The notes under the pieces were generated by a model. It saw only the letters and a list, made by a program, of their open reading frames with translations, did no database searches and was not told the DNA's origin. This document shows positions 16,899 through 25,579 of a DNA stretch of 35,330 bases, in pieces. Position 1 is the first letter of the stretch; every line of letters begins with the position of its first letter. The DNA is taken from assembly GCA_937936615.1 (NCBI GenBank), contig CALDDN010000030.1:1-35330 (forward strand), written 5' to 3'. Made by a program: the position numbers and the translations under genes. This stretch comes from an uncultured Bacteroidia bacterium (GTDB taxonomy: Bacteria > Bacteroidota > Bacteroidia > J057 > CALDDN01).

Positions 16899-17025
16899 GC
16901 CCGCGAAATTAAGCCGAAATGGCCGAAGGTGGGGCGAATCCGGACGTGGTGCCGTGCCCAGCCCAGAACTTCAGCCGGCGGTTTGCCTCTTGCGGTGATT
17001 TATGTCCGTGTGGAGGGGGTATTTT

Positions 17026-17532
17026 TTAGTTTCCCTCGACGAACTGTTCGAGCACGCGCTTGCGGGCATCCTCGTATTCGTTGTCTTCGATCAGATGCTG
17101 TTCGTAGGCGGCTTTGAGCATTTGGAGGCGTTCGACCAATTCGCCGGTGGGGGCGGGCGGGCTTGAGATGCCCACGGCCACTGTGGATGGATGGATGTGC
17201 TCGGGTTCGAAGGGGCGGTGATCGAATTCATTCCGGAGCAGATCGGTCAGGATGGCAGCCATTCTGTTGTATTGGCTCGCGTTGAACAGGTAATCGAGCT
17301 GGCGGAACAGGCCTTCGTCGAGCTGAAGCACCTCGACGAATTTGCTGTACTTGTTTTTCGGAATCCAGCTGCGCCCGTGTTCGATCTGGGAGACGGCCTG
17401 TTTGGCGGCTGTAGGGCTGTAGTCGAGTAAAATCCCCAGCTCATGCTGGAGCATATCCAGTTTCTGGATGCGCACGAGGCGCACGTATTCGCCCCAGAGG
17501 TGCAGGGCATATCTTTTCATGAACTGTTCCAT
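17026..17532 (-). CDS. HTH (XRE-like) protein with SHOCT-like tail
   Basis: 168 residues. Residues about 18-72 have the XRE layout: QKLDMLQHELGILLDY, then AAKQAVSQIEHGRSWIP and KYSKFVEVLQLD, the middle part being the recognition-helix phrase (VSQIExGR). The last 35 residues (LVERLQMLKAAYEQHLIEDN, then EYEDARKRVLEQF) match the SHOCT pattern of a short helical hairpin with 'I-x-D-x-E-F/Y-x-x-x-K/R'. This suggests a DNA-binding regulator with a small oligomerisation module. Two in-frame ATGs lie close together (17532 and 17520). It is followed by a 127-base gap before the membrane protein gene and preceded by an AT-rich gap with a direct repeat that could be an operator. Confidence 0.78.
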   Translation of the reverse strand: MEQFMKRYALHLWGEYVRLVRIQKLDMLQHELGILLDYSPTAAKQAVSQIEHGRSWIPKNKYSKFVEVLQLDEGLFRQLDYLFNASQYNRMAAILTDLLRNEFDHRPFEPEHIHPSTVAVGISSPPAPTGELVERLQMLKAAYEQHLIEDNEYEDARKRVLEQFVEGN

Positions 17533-17664
17533 CTCTTGTTTTTATTCTTAAAATCAATTAAAAAAAGAGTATATAATCGGATGAATGTAGTCTGGACGGC
17601 AGGGACCGGCAGGCAATCGGGCAGACGCAGGCATCGATGAGTTGTCGGTCGGCTCGGCGATAAA

Positions 17665-17687
17665 TGTTTACGTGATTTGTTTACGTG
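17665..17687. repeat. Direct repeat, possible operator
   Basis: TGTTTACGTG occurs twice (17665-17674 and 17678-17687), separated by ATT, giving a 13-base period. It lies about 135 bases upstream of the HTH gene start. Spacing near 1.2 helical turns and position upstream of a regulator gene fit a protein-binding site; nothing else identifies the protein. Confidence 0.4.
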
Positions 17688-17804
17688 GTCGTTTTTATTT
17701 TATTTAGTCTGTGTAGTTTGTGTTGTTAAATGGTAGCAAAAAAACTGCCATTTGGTCTCTGATCGCAAAGGTTCAGGCCTTGATTCGATTGTTTTTGCGC
17801 TTAA

Positions 17805-17833
17805 CTCATTGAAAATGAGCTTTTTTGTTTTTT
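17805..17833 (+). terminator. Orphan intrinsic-terminator-like hairpin
   Basis: CTCATT / AATGAG stem of 6 bp (17805-17810 and 17814-17819) with a 3-base loop, followed by C and a T-run of 13 positions interrupted once by G. It reads as a terminator only on the plus strand, where no coding sequence precedes it for over 2 kb of minus-strand genes. Either it ends an unannotated small RNA or it blocks antisense transcription. Confidence 0.55.
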
Positions 17834-17960
17834 AGTGAAAAAAATTTGAAGACCTGGCAACTTTTTAGGCTTTCAAACCGTATAATTTACTAAACTTTAA
17901 CTTTAAAAACTAAGTAGAGTTAATTAGTAAAATAGATTGATTATCTGTACAGGAAGGAAT

Positions 17961-18226
17961 GTGAAGATTTTAAATGTCTTTGATATCCCTGCGGTTTCTG
18001 AATTGGACACGGATAATCTTGACTGTTGGGCTGTTCATGAACTGCACCCTCGACTACCTAGAAGTCGAAAGCCAGTCAGATACGTGAATTCAGTCAAGCC
18101 TGGAGCGGCTCGACCAACCAGCGCATCCTTTTGCTGTCCGACCGCTACCGGGACATCGTCCCCGTAGAAGCCCGCGAAATAGAAATCATCCTTCACGAAG
18201 ACGGCTCCGAAACCGTCTACGGCTAA
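17961..18226 (+). pseudogene. Possible frameshifted small gene
   Basis: Two partial frames suggest one broken gene. From ATG 17974 a frame reads MSLISLRFLNWTRIILTVGL, then FMNCTLDYLEVESQSDT and stops at about 18087; its N-terminus looks like a signal or membrane segment. In another frame the text continues as REFSQAWSGSTNQRILLLSD, then RYRDIVPVEAREIEIILHED and ends at the TAA at 18224, with strong G/C at third codon positions typical of this genome. A one- or two-base slip near 18083 would join them into a protein of about 80 residues. A third reading from GTG 17961, with AGGAAGG just upstream, runs through the first part in yet another frame. No homology recognised. Confidence 0.33.
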
Positions 18227-18228
18227 CC

Positions 18229-18260
18229 CGAGGACTGGATTTCCCCCGAGCCAGTCCTCG
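18229..18260. terminator. Perfect hairpin between convergent genes
   Basis: Inverted repeat CGAGGACTGG / CCAGTCCTCG (18229-18238 and 18251-18260), 10 bp perfect, loop 12. It starts two bases after the TAA of the broken small gene and lies 52 bases beyond the LD-carboxypeptidase stop. No T-run on either side, so it would be an unusual terminator or an mRNA 3' stabiliser. Confidence 0.45.
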
Positions 18261-18312
18261 AATCCTGAATCCGATCCACGAGCATCCGGCCCGATTGATG
18301 GCCAGCTATCCG

Positions 18313-19263
18313 TCAGGAGACCGGCGATGCTGGGGCTGTCCAGCTCGCCGGTTCCGAAGACTCGTCCTCGTTCCTTGCTTTCAGTATCGTACCCGATTCG
18401 CCGGCCTGCAGGCAATACGCCCGTCCCCCCAGTTCCAGGGGGCGGTTGGGCTCTTCGTGTCCGAAAGGCAGTCCGAAAGCGACGGGGCAGGTGGTATGGG
18501 CCGTGTGTTCGCGGATGATCGCGCGGTAGTCGGCTCCGAAAGGCGGGTCGTTCCCAGGAATGCGGCTGAACTGGCCCACCGCCAGACCCGACAGGCTGTC
18601 GAGCAAGCCCGCCCGCCGCAGCTGTACCAGCAGCCGGTCGATCCGGTATTCGTACTCATCCACTTCTTCCAGTACCAGGATGCGTCCCCGCGTGTCGGGC
18701 TGGTGGCGCGAACCCAGGCTGTGCGTCAGCAGGCTCAGGTTGCCTCCCACCAGCGGACCGCTTGCCAGACCCCAGCGGTTCGACGGGTCGGGAGCAGCCC
18801 GCAGCGGGGGCGGCGGTGCGCCCGCGCAGATCGCCAGCACCTGCCGCACATCGTCAGGTGTGGCCGTCGTCAGCACCGGTGCATGCAGCGAGGCACAGCC
18901 CGCCGCCTGCCACGCCAGGTGCAGGGTTGTCAGGTCGCTGAAGCCTACAAGCCATTTAGGTTGTTCCCGTAGGGGGCGCAGGTCGAGCCCGTCGACAATG
19001 CGGGCACTGCCCCAGCCCCCCCGTGCCCCCCAGATTAGCCCCACTTGCGGGTCGTCGATCAGAGCTTGCAGCTCGGCCCGGCGCAGCTCGTCGGGAGCTG
19101 AAAACACCCGGTCGGGCAGCGCATCGAAAGCCGCGCCATAGATTACCCGATAGGGCAGGGGATCGAGCAGCTGGCGGATATGCACCCGCTGCTCCTCGCT
19201 CAGGGCGCGGGCGGGGCAGCACACCCCGATGGCCTGAGCGGCTGTCAGGCAGGGGCGGCGCAC
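18313..19263 (-). CDS. LD-carboxypeptidase (peptidase family S66)
   Basis: Cytosolic serine peptidase that removes the terminal D-Ala from tetrapeptides during murein recycling; relatives (MccF) cleave microcin C-type nucleotide peptides. 316 residues, family length. The Ser-Glu-His triad of S66 is visible: S109 in VGFSDLTTLH, E199 in ILVLEEVDEYEYRIDR and H269 in FGLPFGHEEPN. The early ARGGWGSARIVDGLD segment is also typical. The start is GTG at 19263, directly abutting the SSB stop codon with no intervening base, so translation is probably coupled. The C-terminal ~25 residues after the beta strands (NEDESSEPASWTAPASPVS) are extra and look disordered. Confidence 0.93.
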   Translation of the reverse strand: MRRPCLTAAQAIGVCCPARALSEEQRVHIRQLLDPLPYRVIYGAAFDALPDRVFSAPDELRRAELQALIDDPQVGLIWGARGGWGSARIVDGLDLRPLREQPKWLVGFSDLTTLHLAWQAAGCASLHAPVLTTATPDDVRQVLAICAGAPPPPLRAAPDPSNRWGLASGPLVGGNLSLLTHSLGSRHQPDTRGRILVLEEVDEYEYRIDRLLVQLRRAGLLDSLSGLAVGQFSRIPGNDPPFGADYRAIIREHTAHTTCPVAFGLPFGHEEPNRPLELGGRAYCLQAGESGTILKARNEDESSEPASWTAPASPVS

Positions 19264-19719
19264 TTAAAAAGGCAGGTCGTCCTCGACGAAGTCGGGTTCG
19301 GGTGGGGGTACGGCAGGGTAGTTGCTGCTTGTGGGCTGAGCCGGTGTAGCAGCTGCTGGCATCGGAGTCGTACTCATGGGTTCGCTGCTGCCTCCACCCA
19401 GGAGCCGAAGTTCGGTTACGCGGCATTCGAGGCTGCCGGCCGGCTGGCCCTGGTTGTTGACATAGACATTGACCGAGGGAACACCTTCTACCAGCACCAT
19501 CTTGCCTTTTTTCAGGTACTGAGCGACTCCTACCTTGTCGGGATCACGCCAGAAACTGCACCGGATCCACGTGGTACGTTCGGACATGAGATTGGTGTTG
19601 CGGTCGCGGTACTTCTCCGAATGGGCGACGCTGAAGGTAATGACGCGGGTGCCATTCACTTCGCGGATTTCGGCATCGCGGCCCAGGTTACCGATGATCG
19701 TCATTTTGAGGTAGCTCAT
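19264..19719 (-). CDS. ssb: Single-stranded DNA-binding protein
   Basis: 151 residues. The OB-fold domain (about 1-108) begins MSYLKMTIIGNLGRDAEIRE and includes VITFSVAHSEKYRD, TTWIRCSFWRD and KKGKMVLVEG, the SSB pattern. A flexible Pro/Thr/Ala linker follows, and the C-terminal acidic tip is DFVEDDLPF, the site that docks DNA-repair and replication partners. The same frame is open upstream to 20271, but that stretch lies inside ribBA; the ATG at 19719 gives the canonical N-terminus. It sits 80 bases after RibBA and abuts the LD-carboxypeptidase gene. Confidence 0.96.
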   Translation of the reverse strand: MSYLKMTIIGNLGRDAEIREVNGTRVITFSVAHSEKYRDRNTNLMSERTTWIRCSFWRDPDKVGVAQYLKKGKMVLVEGVPSVNVYVNNQGQPAGSLECRVTELRLLGGGSSEPMSTTPMPAAATPAQPTSSNYPAVPPPEPDFVEDDLPF

Positions 19720-19799
19720 GGTCTTTCGGTTCAAAAAGATCAACTGGCAAGTTACGTAGGCCGCTGCCGGTTGGGCTTTCTTTTTTTTCCACGAAGGGA

Positions 19800-21089
19800 T
19801 CAGCCCAGCTCGTGGCCCATTTTTTCCTGCTTGGTCTCCAGATAGCGTCGGTTGTGGGGGTTGGCGGGCATCCTGAGCGGCACCCGCTCGACGATCTCGA
19901 GGCCGTAGCCCGAGAGGCCCGATCGTTTGCTGGGGTTGTTGGTCATGAGGCGCATCTTGCGCACACCCAGGTTGCGCAGAATCTGGGCCCCGATGCCGTA
20001 CTCGCGCTGGTCCATTTTGAAGCCCAGTTTCAGGTTGGCTTCCACGGTATCCATGCCCTCTTCCTGCAGCATGTAGGCCTTCAGTTTGTTGAGCAGGCCG
20101 ATGCCCCGCCCTTCCTGATACATATAGACCAGCACGCCGCGGCCTTCTTCGTTGATGCGGTGCAAGGCGGCGTGCAGCTGTTCGCCGCAGTCGCAGCGGC
20201 ACGAGCCGAAAATGTCGCCCGTCGCGCACGACGAGTGCACCCGCACCAGCACCGGTTCGTCCTCGCTCCACGATCCCTTTACGAGGGCCAGATGGGTTTC
20301 GCCCGTGTGCTTGTGGCGGAAGGCATGCATCGTAAAGTCGCCGTGGACGGTGGGCATGCGCACCGTAGCCTCGCGGGTGATGAGTGTTTCGTGGCGCAGC
20401 CGGTACTGGATCAGCTGCGCAATCGATATGAGTTTGAAGCCCTGTTCGTCGGCCAGCTTCCGCAGCTGGGGCAGGCGGGCCATGGTGCCATCCTCGTTCA
20501 TGATCTCGACGATCACGGCCGCCGGTTCCAGCCCAGCCAGACGGGCCAGATCGACCCCTGCCTCCGTGTGGCCGGCCCGCCGCAGCACGCCATCGCTTTT
20601 GGCCCGCAGCGGAAAGATGTGGCCCGGTCGCCCGAAGTCTTCAGGGCGTGTCCGCGGATCGACCAGTGCCCGGATGGTCTTGGCGCGGTCTTCGGCCGAG
20701 ATGCCCGTCGTGCAGCCGTCCTTCAGGTAGTCGACGCTCACGGTGAAGGCTGTCTGGTGGCGGGCGTTCGAGGAATCGACCATCAGTTTGAGGTCCAGTT
20801 CGTCGCAGCGTTCCTCCGTCAGGGGCACGCAGATCAGCCCCCGGGCCTCGCGGGCCATGTAGTTGATGTCCTCGGGGGTAACGAAGCGGGCAGCCATGAT
20901 GAAATCGCCCTCGTTCTCGCGGTCTTCATCATCGACGACAATAACCATGCGTCCCCGCCGGATTTCGTCAAGAGCCTCTTCGATTGTGTCGAGCCACTGG
21001 GAGGGTTTGTCGTCGTTGGGGCTGGCAGCTTCATCAAGCAGCCATTCGTTTTCGTGGAGCATGTGGCTTATATCTTCCTGATTATCCAA
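19800..21089 (-). CDS. ribBA: Bifunctional riboflavin enzyme RibBA
   Basis: Fusion of 3,4-dihydroxy-2-butanone-4-phosphate synthase and GTP cyclohydrolase II, supplying both precursors of riboflavin. 429 residues. The first domain (about 35-232) has the acidic loop [11 protein letters not shown] at 53-63 and [13 protein letters not shown]. The second (about 240-420) has the zinc site C288-x10-C299-x-C301 in [26 protein letters not shown] and [12 protein letters not shown], with the GCHII ending [20 protein letters not shown]. An N-terminal extension of about 30 acidic residues precedes the core; an ATG nine codons in (21062) is an alternative start. I saw no FMN riboswitch in the 258-base upstream gap. 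Confidence 0.97.
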   Translation of the reverse strand: MDNQEDISHMLHENEWLLDEAASPNDDKPSQWLDTIEEALDEIRRGRMVIVVDDEDRENEGDFIMAARFVTPEDINYMAREARGLICVPLTEERCDELDLKLMVDSSNARHQTAFTVSVDYLKDGCTTGISAEDRAKTIRALVDPRTRPEDFGRPGHIFPLRAKSDGVLRRAGHTEAGVDLARLAGLEPAAVIVEIMNEDGTMARLPQLRKLADEQGFKLISIAQLIQYRLRHETLITREATVRMPTVHGDFTMHAFRHKHTGETHLALVKGSWSEDEPVLVRVHSSCATGDIFGSCRCDCGEQLHAALHRINEEGRGVLVYMYQEGRGIGLLNKLKAYMLQEEGMDTVEANLKLGFKMDQREYGIGAQILRNLGVRKMRLMTNNPSKRSGLSGYGLEIVERVPLRMPANPHNRRYLETKQEKMGHELG

Positions 21090-21209
21090 ACAACAACTCG
21101 GTTAAAATAAATCGGGAATCCGACTGCCAGCCCTCAACGCCCAGTCCGCAAGGCTCTTCAAGCCCCATCTGAACAAGCGTCAGCGATCGGAAAAAAATTG
21201 CTCAGTAAG

Positions 21210-21228
21210 TTTTTGAAATTATCAAAAA
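21210..21228. repeat. Small AT-rich inverted repeat
   Basis: TTTTTGA / TCAAAAA (21210-21216 and 21222-21228), 7 bp perfect with a 5-base spacer, in the 258-base gap between ribBA and the gliding-type protein gene on the minus strand. It could be a weak terminator for the upstream gene or a protein site in the ribBA promoter region. The rest of this gap shows no gene. Confidence 0.35.
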
Positions 21229-21347
21229 AGCCGAAACAGACTGATTGCAAATAGCTTTACTTGATTTTTAGAACTATAAAATAAAACTGCATCCCCAGCC
21301 GCGGATAAAGGAACCGCAGATGGCATCGCAGCACTCCGATTGATTTC

Positions 21348-24300
21348 TCACCGCCCGCGGTAGACCACCGTCAGCGTGCCCGTCATGTTGATGGGCGTGC
21401 CATCGTAGGCCTTGGCGCGGATGCGCCAGACGTAGACCCCCTCCGTTACCCGCGTGCGGAAGTCCCGCCCCTTGATGTCGCCGTACCACCGGAAGTTGGG
21501 GTCCGTACTCTCGAAGACGATGTTCCCCCAGCGGTCGTAGACCTTGACCTCGAAATCGCGGATGAGCCGGTGTACCACGAACCACTCATCGTTGACGTAG
21601 TTGTCGTCGGGCGAAAACGCGTCAGGCACGTGCAGCAGCACCGGTTCGCGGACGACAATCGCTTGTTCGGCCACCGCCGACCCCACGCAGCCGAAGCGGT
21701 CGCTGACCGTCAGGCTGGGCCGGTAGATACCGGCCTCGCGGTAGACGTGTGTCGGGTTGGGGGCTGTCGACTGGCCACCGTCGCCGAAGTTCCACAGCCA
21801 GAATTCCGGCTCACGGTCGTAGCTCGCCCGGAAACTCACCACCCCCAGCGGGATGTTCACCGAGTCCTTATCGGCAAAAATAGCCAGGCGGCCCGGCCCC
21901 CGCACCTCAACTTCGGCCACCCCGCGCGGCACACTCCGGCAGCCGTTGGGGCCGATCGCTTCTACATAAAAAGTGGCATTGCGCAGCAGGGGCGGCGTTT
22001 CATAAACCCGCCCGCTGCCCAACGGCAGCGTGTCGGCAGCCGAGGCAAACCAGCGGTAGCTCAGCTGCGGATCGGCATCAATGACCTGCAGCCTGGCCCG
22101 CCGCCCGTTGCAGAGGGTGTCGGGGCGGGTGCGGGGCGGTGCGGGGCTTTCGAGCAGGCGCACGTTCTGGGTCATCTCATCGCTGCAATCGCCGATGCTC
22201 ACCCGCAGGCGCACGGCATAGCTGCCTGCCCGTGCGAAGCGGATACCACTTGCCTGTCGGCCCTCGGCAGTCGCTGGCGTCGCCTCGGGGCCGAAATCCC
22301 AGCGGTAGACGGCCCCTGCCGGCTGTTCGAGGGCTTCGAACGCGAAGCTGTGTCCGCCGAAGCACTGTTCGGCCGGCGGCGCAAAAAAGGCCAGCGGATC
22401 GGGCGTGAATCGCAGGCTGAAGCTGCTGTCGGCCGTGCCGCAGCGGGCCGAGCTGATGCGCAGGCGCACGGGCCAGGTACCGGGCCCGGGTGCCGTGATG
22501 CGGATCGGCCCCAGGTCGTTCGCATTGGCCGTCAGCTCGCCCCATTCCCAGCTCACCACGGCATCAGGCGGGGCAAAGCCCGTAAAACGCAGCTCCATGG
22601 GCTGGCGGGCGCACTGCGGATCGGGGCTGAGGCTGTAGGCAATCTGCACCCCTGGCAGCACCGTAATCGACACCTGGGCTTCGGCCGCGGTGCTGCCGCA
22701 ACCGTCGGTCAGGGTTAGGCTCCAGGTATCGCTGCGGCGGGGCAGGATGCGCAGGCGGGGGGTGGTGTCGCCGGTGCTCCAGCGGTAGCGGTAACGGCCA
22801 TCGCCGCCGCTGGGCCGGGCCAGCAGCTCGAGGCGTTCGTTGAGGCAGACGTTCCGCGCTCCCTCGATGCGCACCGCCAGCGGCGGTCGTACCGGCAGGC
22901 TCAGGTCGGCACTGGTACCCGACAGCCCGCAGGCATCGCGTACCTCGACCCGGTAGCTTGTCGTCTGTTCGGGCGATACTTCGATTTCGGGCGTACTTTC
23001 GTCCGTACTCCAGCGATAGGAATAGGGGGCCTGTCCCCCACGAACCGTCGCCAGCAGGCGGGCCGTCTGACCCACGCACAGCGTATCGGGTATCGATCGG
23101 ATTTCGGGTTCCGGATTGGAATAGATATTTATTTCTTTTTCAAGAAAAATAACAGAACAGGTGTCCTTCACTTCGAAGACAAAGCGCGAAGCGTTGGTCG
23201 GAGAAACCGTAAACTGATTGCTGGCCTGCCACGGCCCGCCGTTGAAGCGGTAGCTGTAGGCCCCCGTACCGCCTGCTGCCCGAACCGTCCACGTGGCCGC
23301 CTGTCCCGGGCAGACGGTATCGGGGCCTTCGATGCGTTCGATGCGCAGGGCTTCGGTCGCTTCGAGCACCTCGACCTCGACGCTGCCCGTTACGGGGGCA
23401 CTGCCGCAGCCGTCGGTTACGATAACGCGGTAAACGGTGGTGGCCGCCGGTGCAACCATAGGGTCAGGCCCTTCGGGCAGGCCTTGGTTCCAGACCAAGC
23501 GATAGCGGCCGTCGCCCCCTGCAACCACCGTCCGTAAAACGACATTCTGACCGCGGCAGATCGTCGTATCGGCTTGGATCAAAACCAGTTGCAGGGGGGG
23601 TTCGACGGGCAGGCGCAGGCTGGCCGTTGCGGTACCGCAGCGGTCGCTCACCTCGACGCTGTAGCTTGTCGTTTCTTCGGGCCGCACCAGACGCTGGGCG
23701 GTCGTGCTGCCGTCGTCCCAGCGGTAGGTGTAGGTGCCGCTGCCTCCCCGTCCTTGAGCGATAAGCTGGACGGGCCGTCCCGCACAGTAGGGGCCGGCGG
23801 GGTTGGCGGTCAGTTCCACGTCCACCGGTTCAAAGACATTGACCCAGACGGAAGCGGAGATTTCGTCGCAGCCGTCGCTGACGCGGACGGTGTAGCGGGT
23901 GCTGCGGTCGGGCTGTACGAGGGTATCGCCGGTGGGCCGTTCGAGGTCCTGCCAGAGGTATGTGTAGGTTCCGGTGCCGCCTTCGGCCCGGGCAAGGAGT
24001 TCGACGCTCTGGCCCGTGCAGAGAATGGTATCGGTCGAGAGCTGGGCAAAGCGCAGCGGGGGTGCGGCGGGGTCGCGGTTAATGGCCCGTATACCAGCCG
24101 AGGCGCGGTTGCGGGGAATGCCCAGGCAGGTGCGGTCGCGGGCTTCGAGTGCGAAGGTGCGGTCGGCGGTGAAAGGGACGGTCGTTTCGGGGCTTGGCTG
24201 GAGGCCGCTCACACCGTCAAGCCATTCGTAGAGGTAGCTCCCCGTACCGCCGGTAACGCGGGCGTTGAGGCGCAGATCGGTGGGCACGCAGGCCGTGGCT

Positions 24301-25526
24301 GGTACCTGGGGTTCGATGCGCAGGCTGTCGGTGTGGCGGATCCAGAGCGTGTCGCTCACCACGGCAAAGTTGGGGCATTGGGCTGCCGGCAGCGTGTAGC
24401 TCAGGATGATGGATTCGTATTCGTCCTCGTCGGGCGGGTAGAGGTCGTCCCACAGGGTCAGCACGGCCAGATCGATTCGTTGCTGCCCGGGGGCCAGGGT
24501 GATGCGGTCGGGTAGCACCTCGTAATCGAGGCCTGGGCTGGCAGTTCCGCCGATCGTCAGGTCGAGAGTGAGTTCATCGGCGGGGTCGGGCCGTTCGAGG
24601 GTGAAGCGGGCGGTGCCTATGCCGCAGCCTTCCCAGGTGAAGGGGCTGCCATCGGGGCGGGTGCCCAGGCCGGCAGCACCGATGCTGGGGGCGGAGCCGC
24701 CAAAGCTGCCGCCCTCGATGAGTAGAGCCGTATCGACCTGGCCATCCTGCACGTCGGCGAGCACGAGGTAGATTTCGTACTCGGTGCAGGCTTCGAGGCG
24801 CAGGCCTGCTGCCAGGACAACCGAGAGGCCGTCGTAGGCGGTGGTCAGCCAGAGGGGGGCTGTCGGGTCGCTGTTGTCGCGGTAGAGGGCTGAGTTGGTA
24901 CTGGGGTTGATGGTGCGCAGCGAGACGGGCGAACCATCGGGCAGAGTAGCCAGGTTGAGGCCATTGGGGGGCAGGCCTGCGCCGCGTACTACGAAGGCAA
25001 ACAGGTCGTTGATGGCGGCGCGGGGGTCATCGGGGGGACTGCGTGGGGGGGTGAATTCGGGGTATTCTTCCGAAGCGAAGACGAAGCGAAAGCCGACCGT
25101 ATCGGTCAGAGGGATGAAACGAATGCGCAGGAAGACGCGGTCGTGAAACCGGCCTTGGGGGAGCAGTCGGTTGAGATCGGGATCGGGGAGGGGGCCTTGT
25201 CCGAAGTCGGTGTTGGCATCGGCGAGCTGGTCGGGCTGGTTGTCGGGGCCGATCCCGGTGTAGAGGTTGGGACCGGCGGCATCGCGCACGCGGCCCGTGC
25301 TCAGAATCAGGCCCCGACTCAGGCCCGTCTGGCCCGATGGATCGTCGAAGCGGCCCAGCTGATCGGGGTCGCCTCCGAACTCGACGGCCACGATGCGAAC
25401 ATCGCTGCGGGCCAGGGTGCGGCGTACCAGCTCGGCGGCCGGCTGGCCCGATTCGATTTGCAAAGGCTGGCTCGCGAGGGCCAGCGGAAGCATCGACCAG
25501 AGCAGCAGCAGCAGAGGGGAACGCAT
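21348..25526 (-). CDS. Large secreted protein: choice-of-anchor L, Ig-like and PKD repeats, gliding-type C-terminal domain
   Basis: 1392 residues. A signal peptide (1-19, ending LALASQ) is followed by a choice-of-anchor L domain (about 20-275; FGGDPDQLGRFDD, FRFVFASEEYPEF, YEIYLVLADVQDG). A Calx-beta-like segment spans about 285-390. A tandem set of at least six Ig-like repeats follows (about 395-960), each with GGTGTYTYLW-like strands, a C-G pair and RYTVRVSDGC-type ends. PKD-like domains come next, including FWLWNFGDGGQSTAPNP near 1260. The last ~90 residues (VPDAFSPDDNYVNDEWF ... FEVKVYDRWGNIVFES ... TLTVVY) are the type B T9SS/gliding C-terminal domain (CHU_C), predicting SprF/PorP-type export. 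Likely a surface adhesin or structural protein. It follows the MarR gene by 85 bases across a terminator-like hairpin. Confidence 0.94.
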   Translation of the reverse strand: MRSPLLLLLWSMLPLALASQPLQIESGQPAAELVRRTLARSDVRIVAVEFGGDPDQLGRFDDPSGQTGLSRGLILSTGRVRDAAGPNLYTGIGPDNQPDQLADANTDFGQGPLPDPDLNRLLPQGRFHDRVFLRIRFIPLTDTVGFRFVFASEEYPEFTPPRSPPDDPRAAINDLFAFVVRGAGLPPNGLNLATLPDGSPVSLRTINPSTNSALYRDNSDPTAPLWLTTAYDGLSVVLAAGLRLEACTEYEIYLVLADVQDGQVDTALLIEGGSFGGSAPSIGAAGLGTRPDGSPFTWEGCGIGTARFTLERPDPADELTLDLTIGGTASPGLDYEVLPDRITLAPGQQRIDLAVLTLWDDLYPPDEDEYESIILSYTLPAAQCPNFAVVSDTLWIRHTDSLRIEPQVPATACVPTDLRLNARVTGGTGSYLYEWLDGVSGLQPSPETTVPFTADRTFALEARDRTCLGIPRNRASAGIRAINRDPAAPPLRFAQLSTDTILCTGQSVELLARAEGGTGTYTYLWQDLERPTGDTLVQPDRSTRYTVRVSDGCDEISASVWVNVFEPVDVELTANPAGPYCAGRPVQLIAQGRGGSGTYTYRWDDGSTTAQRLVRPEETTSYSVEVSDRCGTATASLRLPVEPPLQLVLIQADTTICRGQNVVLRTVVAGGDGRYRLVWNQGLPEGPDPMVAPAATTVYRVIVTDGCGSAPVTGSVEVEVLEATEALRIERIEGPDTVCPGQAATWTVRAAGGTGAYSYRFNGGPWQASNQFTVSPTNASRFVFEVKDTCSVIFLEKEINIYSNPEPEIRSIPDTLCVGQTARLLATVRGGQAPYSYRWSTDESTPEIEVSPEQTTSYRVEVRDACGLSGTSADLSLPVRPPLAVRIEGARNVCLNERLELLARPSGGDGRYRYRWSTGDTTPRLRILPRRSDTWSLTLTDGCGSTAAEAQVSITVLPGVQIAYSLSPDPQCARQPMELRFTGFAPPDAVVSWEWGELTANANDLGPIRITAPGPGTWPVRLRISSARCGTADSSFSLRFTPDPLAFFAPPAEQCFGGHSFAFEALEQPAGAVYRWDFGPEATPATAEGRQASGIRFARAGSYAVRLRVSIGDCSDEMTQNVRLLESPAPPRTRPDTLCNGRRARLQVIDADPQLSYRWFASAADTLPLGSGRVYETPPLLRNATFYVEAIGPNGCRSVPRGVAEVEVRGPGRLAIFADKDSVNIPLGVVSFRASYDREPEFWLWNFGDGGQSTAPNPTHVYREAGIYRPSLTVSDRFGCVGSAVAEQAIVVREPVLLHVPDAFSPDDNYVNDEWFVVHRLIRDFEVKVYDRWGNIVFESTDPNFRWYGDIKGRDFRTRVTEGVYVWRIRAKAYDGTPINMTGTLTVVYRGR

Positions 25527-25579
25527 AAGGATGAGGCCCCGCAGGGGCTGAATTGAACTTTCAAAAAGAAATTAACGAC

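Larger units (their letters stand above)
17533..17960. other. AT-rich non-coding region
   Basis: No convincing gene on either strand. It is clearly more AT-rich than flanking genes. It contains a 10-base direct repeat (17665-17687), an imperfect hairpin AAATGGTAG / CTGCCATTT around an A-run (17728-17753), and a plus-strand terminator-like hairpin with a T-run (17805-17833) that follows no recognisable plus-strand gene. The stretch 17880-17950 is almost pure A/T. This is the promoter side of the HTH gene on the minus strand and may also host a small RNA on the plus strand. Confidence 0.5.

Noticed and set aside
15108-17117. 669-residue plus-strand frame opposite the GT-C/TPR gene
   Set aside because: Low-complexity His/Gln/Gly/Arg-rich translation with no motif; it spans the end of one minus gene and part of the next and is an antisense shadow.
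19720-20271. N-terminal extension of SSB by 184 codons
   Set aside because: Lies entirely inside ribBA on the same strand; the ATG at 19719 gives the canonical SSB N-terminus.
19812-21110. 432-residue plus-strand open frame opposite ribBA
   Set aside because: It exactly mirrors ribBA, has no domain motif, and arises from the high GC third positions of the real gene.
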